This document shows positions 60,981-64,000 of a stretch of DNA of 64,000 bases, in pieces. The stretch is from Gari tellinella (Eukaryota; Mollusca; Bivalvia; Cardiida; Psammobiidae). The DNA is taken from positions 79,334,328 to 79,398,327 of the forward strand of contig OV277866.1 of the NCBI GenBank assembly GCA_922989275.2. Reading direction: 5' to 3'. The notes beneath the pieces were generated by a model, which did not search any database, had not been told where the DNA came from, and saw only the letters and a program-made list of their open reading frames with translations. How positions within the stretch are numbered: the stretch's first letter is position 1; each line of letters starts with the position of its first letter. Position numbers and translations under genes: made by a program.

Positions 60981-61095
60981 CAGTGGAGAAAACGTAATTA
61001 TTTACAAATAAACGACTTTTTGGCCCAAACTATTCTCATGATATCCACTGGAAATAGTTTGGAGCCAGATCATACGCCAGATGCAATGAAAAAAG
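60981..61095 (+). mobile_element. MITE family B, truncated
   Basis: CAGTGGAGAAAACGTAATTA and half a hairpin (TTTGGAGCCAGATCATACG). Confidence 0.7.
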
Positions 61096-61166
61096 CTGTT
61101 TTAGCGCAAATGTATCAAATAAACCGTGTCATGAAAAACTCTGCCTTATTGTATTGCAAACAGGTA

Positions 61167-61412
61167 CAGTGGAGAATCTGTTATTCTTTACCGTTTAAAC
61201 GCAAACGTACGCAAACGCAAAGCACTAAAACGTAGAAAAGAACAGCTTTTGGACAATTCTGATAACTCATGTTTATTTTGGTGGCAAACAGTTTGGAGCC
61301 TGATCAGACGCCGGGTTACCCGGCGTCTGATCTGGCTCCAAACTGTTTGCACTGTAAATAATAGTTTTAGCGTAAACGCGTTTATTGGGAAAGAATAACA
61401 GATTCTCCACTG
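61167..61412 (+). mobile_element. MITE family B
   Basis: TA-flanked, complete. Confidence 0.9.
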
Positions 61413-61514
61413 TAGATCAAAGACGTGGCGACTGGTCTTGGTATACACTGTTTGACACCCATGGACATGCATCTAAAGCATTTCATGTAGCTGTATTATC
61501 TACGGCATTTGGTA

Positions 61515-61760
61515 CAGTGGATAATCTGTTATTCTTTCCCGTTTAAACGCAAACGTATGCAAACGCAAAGCACTAAAACGTAGAAAATAACTACTTTTGG
61601 ACAATTCTGATAATTCATGTTTATCTTGGTGGCAAACAGTTTGGAGCCTGATCAGACGCCGGGTTACCCGGCGTCTGATCTGGCTCCAAACTGTTTGTAT
61701 TGGAAATTATAGTTTTAGCGTAAACGCGTTTATTGGGAAAGAATAACAGATTCTCCACTG
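61515..61760 (+). mobile_element. MITE family B
   Basis: TA-flanked, complete, first base changes (CAGTGGATAATC); nearly identical to its neighbour 100 bp upstream. Confidence 0.9.
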
Positions 61761-61875
61761 TAGTGTCGACCAAACTGTATACAGAGCCTGTGATGACAAC
61801 GGTGTTCGGACTGTATAATGTTGCAATGCAATAAGACAGGTATTGACATGGCAAGGCTCAATTTATTGTGAAAGA

Positions 61876-62118
61876 TTAACCCATTTTCGCCCAGTAGATT
61901 AATTCTTCCATGTTTATATATTTTATTAGTCCATTTTTATCAAAGGGATGCCTGGTCAAAAATTTCATTTTCATTTTATTATTAAAATGAAATTCCTATC
62001 AGCAAACCGTGAGTCTAGACTCGGATCAGACGCCGCATGATGCGGCGTCTGATCAGAGTCTACACTGTTTGCCTATGTCCCATATATACATGTAGCATCG
62101 TGGGCACAAATGGGTTTA
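61876..62118. mobile_element. MITE family L
   Basis: Ends TTAACCCATTTTCGCCCA and TGGGCACAAATGGGTTTAA; type-2 hairpin with tip CCGCATGATGCGG. Confidence 0.75.
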
Positions 62119-62489
62119 AGGTTTCTCCACTGTATAGCAACAGACAAAAGCAAACACAGCTACTCACAAATATTCTTCACATGCCCTGTGTGTTCAAATA
62201 ATTGTTTGTTTTTTTGAGAATATTAGAGGGTTTTGGAGGATCTGGGATAATCTACCGTTTATTGACAATTGAAAAGAACTCACTAAGTCTTTTGTCAACC
62301 ACTTGAGTCAATAAATATTGAAAGTTTTTTGCACAGTGCAAACAAATTCATTGAAACTAGTGAAATATCGCCACCGCCCATTTACATGTAACAGCACAGA
62401 CAAACGCCTATTTGAGGTTCACACTAAGTCAGCAGTTATCGCCCTTACTCTGTCGGAAACTTATTCTACTTCAAAACTGGTGAATAGTT

Positions 62490-62515
62490 GGGGGGGGGGG
62501 GGGGGGGGGGGGGGG
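62490..62515 (+). repeat. Run of 26 G
   Basis: Uninterrupted poly-G on the plus strand, able to form G-quadruplex; length may be assembly-dependent. Confidence 0.9.
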
Positions 62516-62610
62516 AAAGTATTTTCTACATTTTTGCAATGAGTTTACGTTTCAATTACATTTAAATTAAATAACATTTACTCCGCTGTATACTAGTTTG
62601 CATATAACAT

Positions 62611-62800
62611 ACATTCGAACTTCGATATCTCGAACTCGGTTAAATCGAACATACCCGTATTTCAAAGTTACAACGTGGCTTAGCCACGTTTTAACTTTGA
62701 AATATGGGTATGTTCCACTTAACCCAGCTTGAAATAAGACGGTTCATCGAATTATCGGATAGTTCGAGTTAAGCGAGTTCAAGATATCGAAATTCGACTT
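62611..62800. mobile_element. MITE family F
   Basis: CGAACTTCGATATCTCGAAC and GATATCGAAATTCG ends; hairpin GTGGCTTAGCCAC. Confidence 0.8.
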
Positions 62801-62844
62801 TATATGGCTACATGTAAAAGAAGTGTCCGTAGTCAAGCTATCGC

Positions 62845-62995
62845 TGGAGCAATATTTGTACAGTAATAGACGACAAACAAAACAATCACACAAAGTCTTC
62901 CTCACGTTAGCGTCAAACTGGAGCAATATTTGTACAGCAATAGACGACAAACAAAACAATCACACAAAGTCTTCCTCACGTTAGCGTCAATCTTG
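62845..62995. repeat. ~76-bp direct duplication
   Basis: CTGGAGCAATATTTGTACAG to CCTCACGTTAGCGTCAA occurs twice, one base difference seen. Confidence 0.92.
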
Positions 62996-63004
62996 TTTAA
63001 TCGT

Positions 63005-63152
63005 AAACTATCCTACGAGTCTTGATTTCATAGTTTACTTTTAATAACTCGATCTTGCTTAAGTTGAACATACCCGAATTTCAAAGTTAAAACGTGTCTG
63101 AACGTTTTTGGTTGACCTGTTTTACCCTGTTCATGCCAAGTAATTCGAACTT
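63005..63152. mobile_element. Deleted inverted copy of 60625-60840
   Basis: Shares F sequence and both flanks with 60625-60840, but the hairpin centre is deleted. Confidence 0.75.
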
Positions 63153-63154
63153 GG

Positions 63155-63520
63155 CCAAAATAATCAGTTTGAGGTTTGTCTGGACATATCAATTACACAA
63201 ACTTCAGATTAAAACACAACCGTTATTTATGTCAGAGTCATAAAATATATACTAGTTAACGCCTATATATCTATACGTCTCTTTTTATGTATAAACACGC
63301 TTTTGAGCATTTTTCATTTTGTAATGGAAAAAACCGTCGCTCGGATATGCAACGATGGGCTTTTTCTTTGACTAAATGTCACCTTCGAAATTAAACTTTG
63401 AATGTTATCAACATCTACGGTAATATGCACAGACGTCATGGCAACGGATTTATAATGCCTACAACAGATGACTGATGAGATGTTTTGACACTTAAATCGT
63501 CATGCATTATAATATATAGA
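63155..63520. other. Non-coding, nothing recognised
   Basis: No exon, hairpin or repeat seen. Confidence 0.4.
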
Positions 63521-63522
63521 TA

Positions 63523-63768
63523 CAGTGGAGAATCTGTTATTCTTTCCCAATAAACGCGTTTACGCTAAAACTATTATTTCAATTGCAAACAGTTTGGAGC
63601 CAGATCAGACGCCGGGTAACCCGGCGTCTGATCAGGCTCCTAACTGTTTGCCACCAATATAAACATGAATTATCAGAATTGTCCAAAAGTTGTTCTTTTC
63701 TACGTTTTAGTGCTTTGCGTTTGCGTACGTTTGCGTTTAAACGGGAAAGAATAACAGATTCTCCACTG
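63523..63768 (-). mobile_element. MITE family B, inverted
   Basis: TA-flanked, complete; hairpin tip CGCCGGGTAACCCGGCG. Confidence 0.9.
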
Positions 63769-63773
63769 TATAT

Positions 63774-64000
63774 ACAGTTCTCCCTCCTATACAAAATCCC
63801 ACCGAACAACAATTTCCTCCTTACAACGAGATTATATCTTATGCTTTCACTAATGTCGTCTGCTTAAAATTGTCGTTTGTCTTTTTTTCTTTCAAAGTTG
63901 CGTATTGGGCATTTTGACAGAAGACATATAACAACGGGTGAGACACAGTTTGAACCTAGATCAGACGCAACTTTTTGTCCCTCATAGGGTGCTGTAGTAG
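63774..64000. mobile_element. MITE family J, cut by the window end
   Basis: Left end CAGTTCTCCCTCCTATAC after TA; type-2 arm AGTTTGAACCTAGATCAGAC; the right part is nearly complete at 64000. Confidence 0.68.

Noticed and set aside
29912..63812. Recurrent peptide MQTVWSQIRRRVTRRLIRLQ
   Set aside because: This is the B hairpin read in frame (both strands give a similar peptide because it is a palindrome).

Overview
This window is eukaryotic and has the texture of a bivalve mollusc genome: AT-rich, gene-poor and packed with hundreds-of-bp palindromic MITEs, long tandem arrays and Helitron-like elements with ~150-165 bp internal repeats. The organism call is inference from texture; no marker gene fixes the species.

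One protein-coding gene is supported. It lies on the minus strand and runs through most of the window (exons between 50499 and 2849). Thirteen exons were found by open frame, GT/AG sites and intron phase. Every junction between neighbouring exons is phase-compatible, giving ~2.8 kb of partial CDS (~930 codons); both ends lie outside the window or were not found. The protein is a series of ~74-98 residue cysteine-rich helical modules, mostly bounded by phase-2 introns, with one long charged coiled-coil insert (31200-31838). I do not recognise the family. A secreted or extracellular protein is likely from the cysteine pattern, but no signal peptide is visible.

Introns and flanks are almost entirely mobile and repetitive DNA: (1) about 85 MITE copies and fragments, named here families A to L, most 190-350 bp with a central near-perfect ~66-70 bp hairpin; (2) seven Helitron-like elements or fragments ending in a hairpin plus CTAA; (3) a ~5.6 kb minisatellite with a 50 bp unit (14459-20072), split by a 617 bp inverted-repeat element; (4) a 12-copy ~120 bp satellite (23045-24480); (5) ~355 bp and ~108 bp tandem arrays; (6) elements carrying tRNA-like promoter boxes; (7) a decayed LINE reverse-transcriptase tail; (8) a 1.65 kb inverted pair of a hairpin-ended element (50970-52640); (9) a 2.4 kb stretch studded with about twenty copies of a 14-mer.

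The most interesting signals are: MITE families with different termini and target duplications share homologous hairpin cores, as though cores and ends are interchangeable; six of thirteen 5' splice donors lie within about 12 bp of a MITE end, two of them inside the TA target duplication; nested insertions prove TTAA targeting for families A and I; and the 50 bp minisatellite appears to have grown out of a family A terminus.
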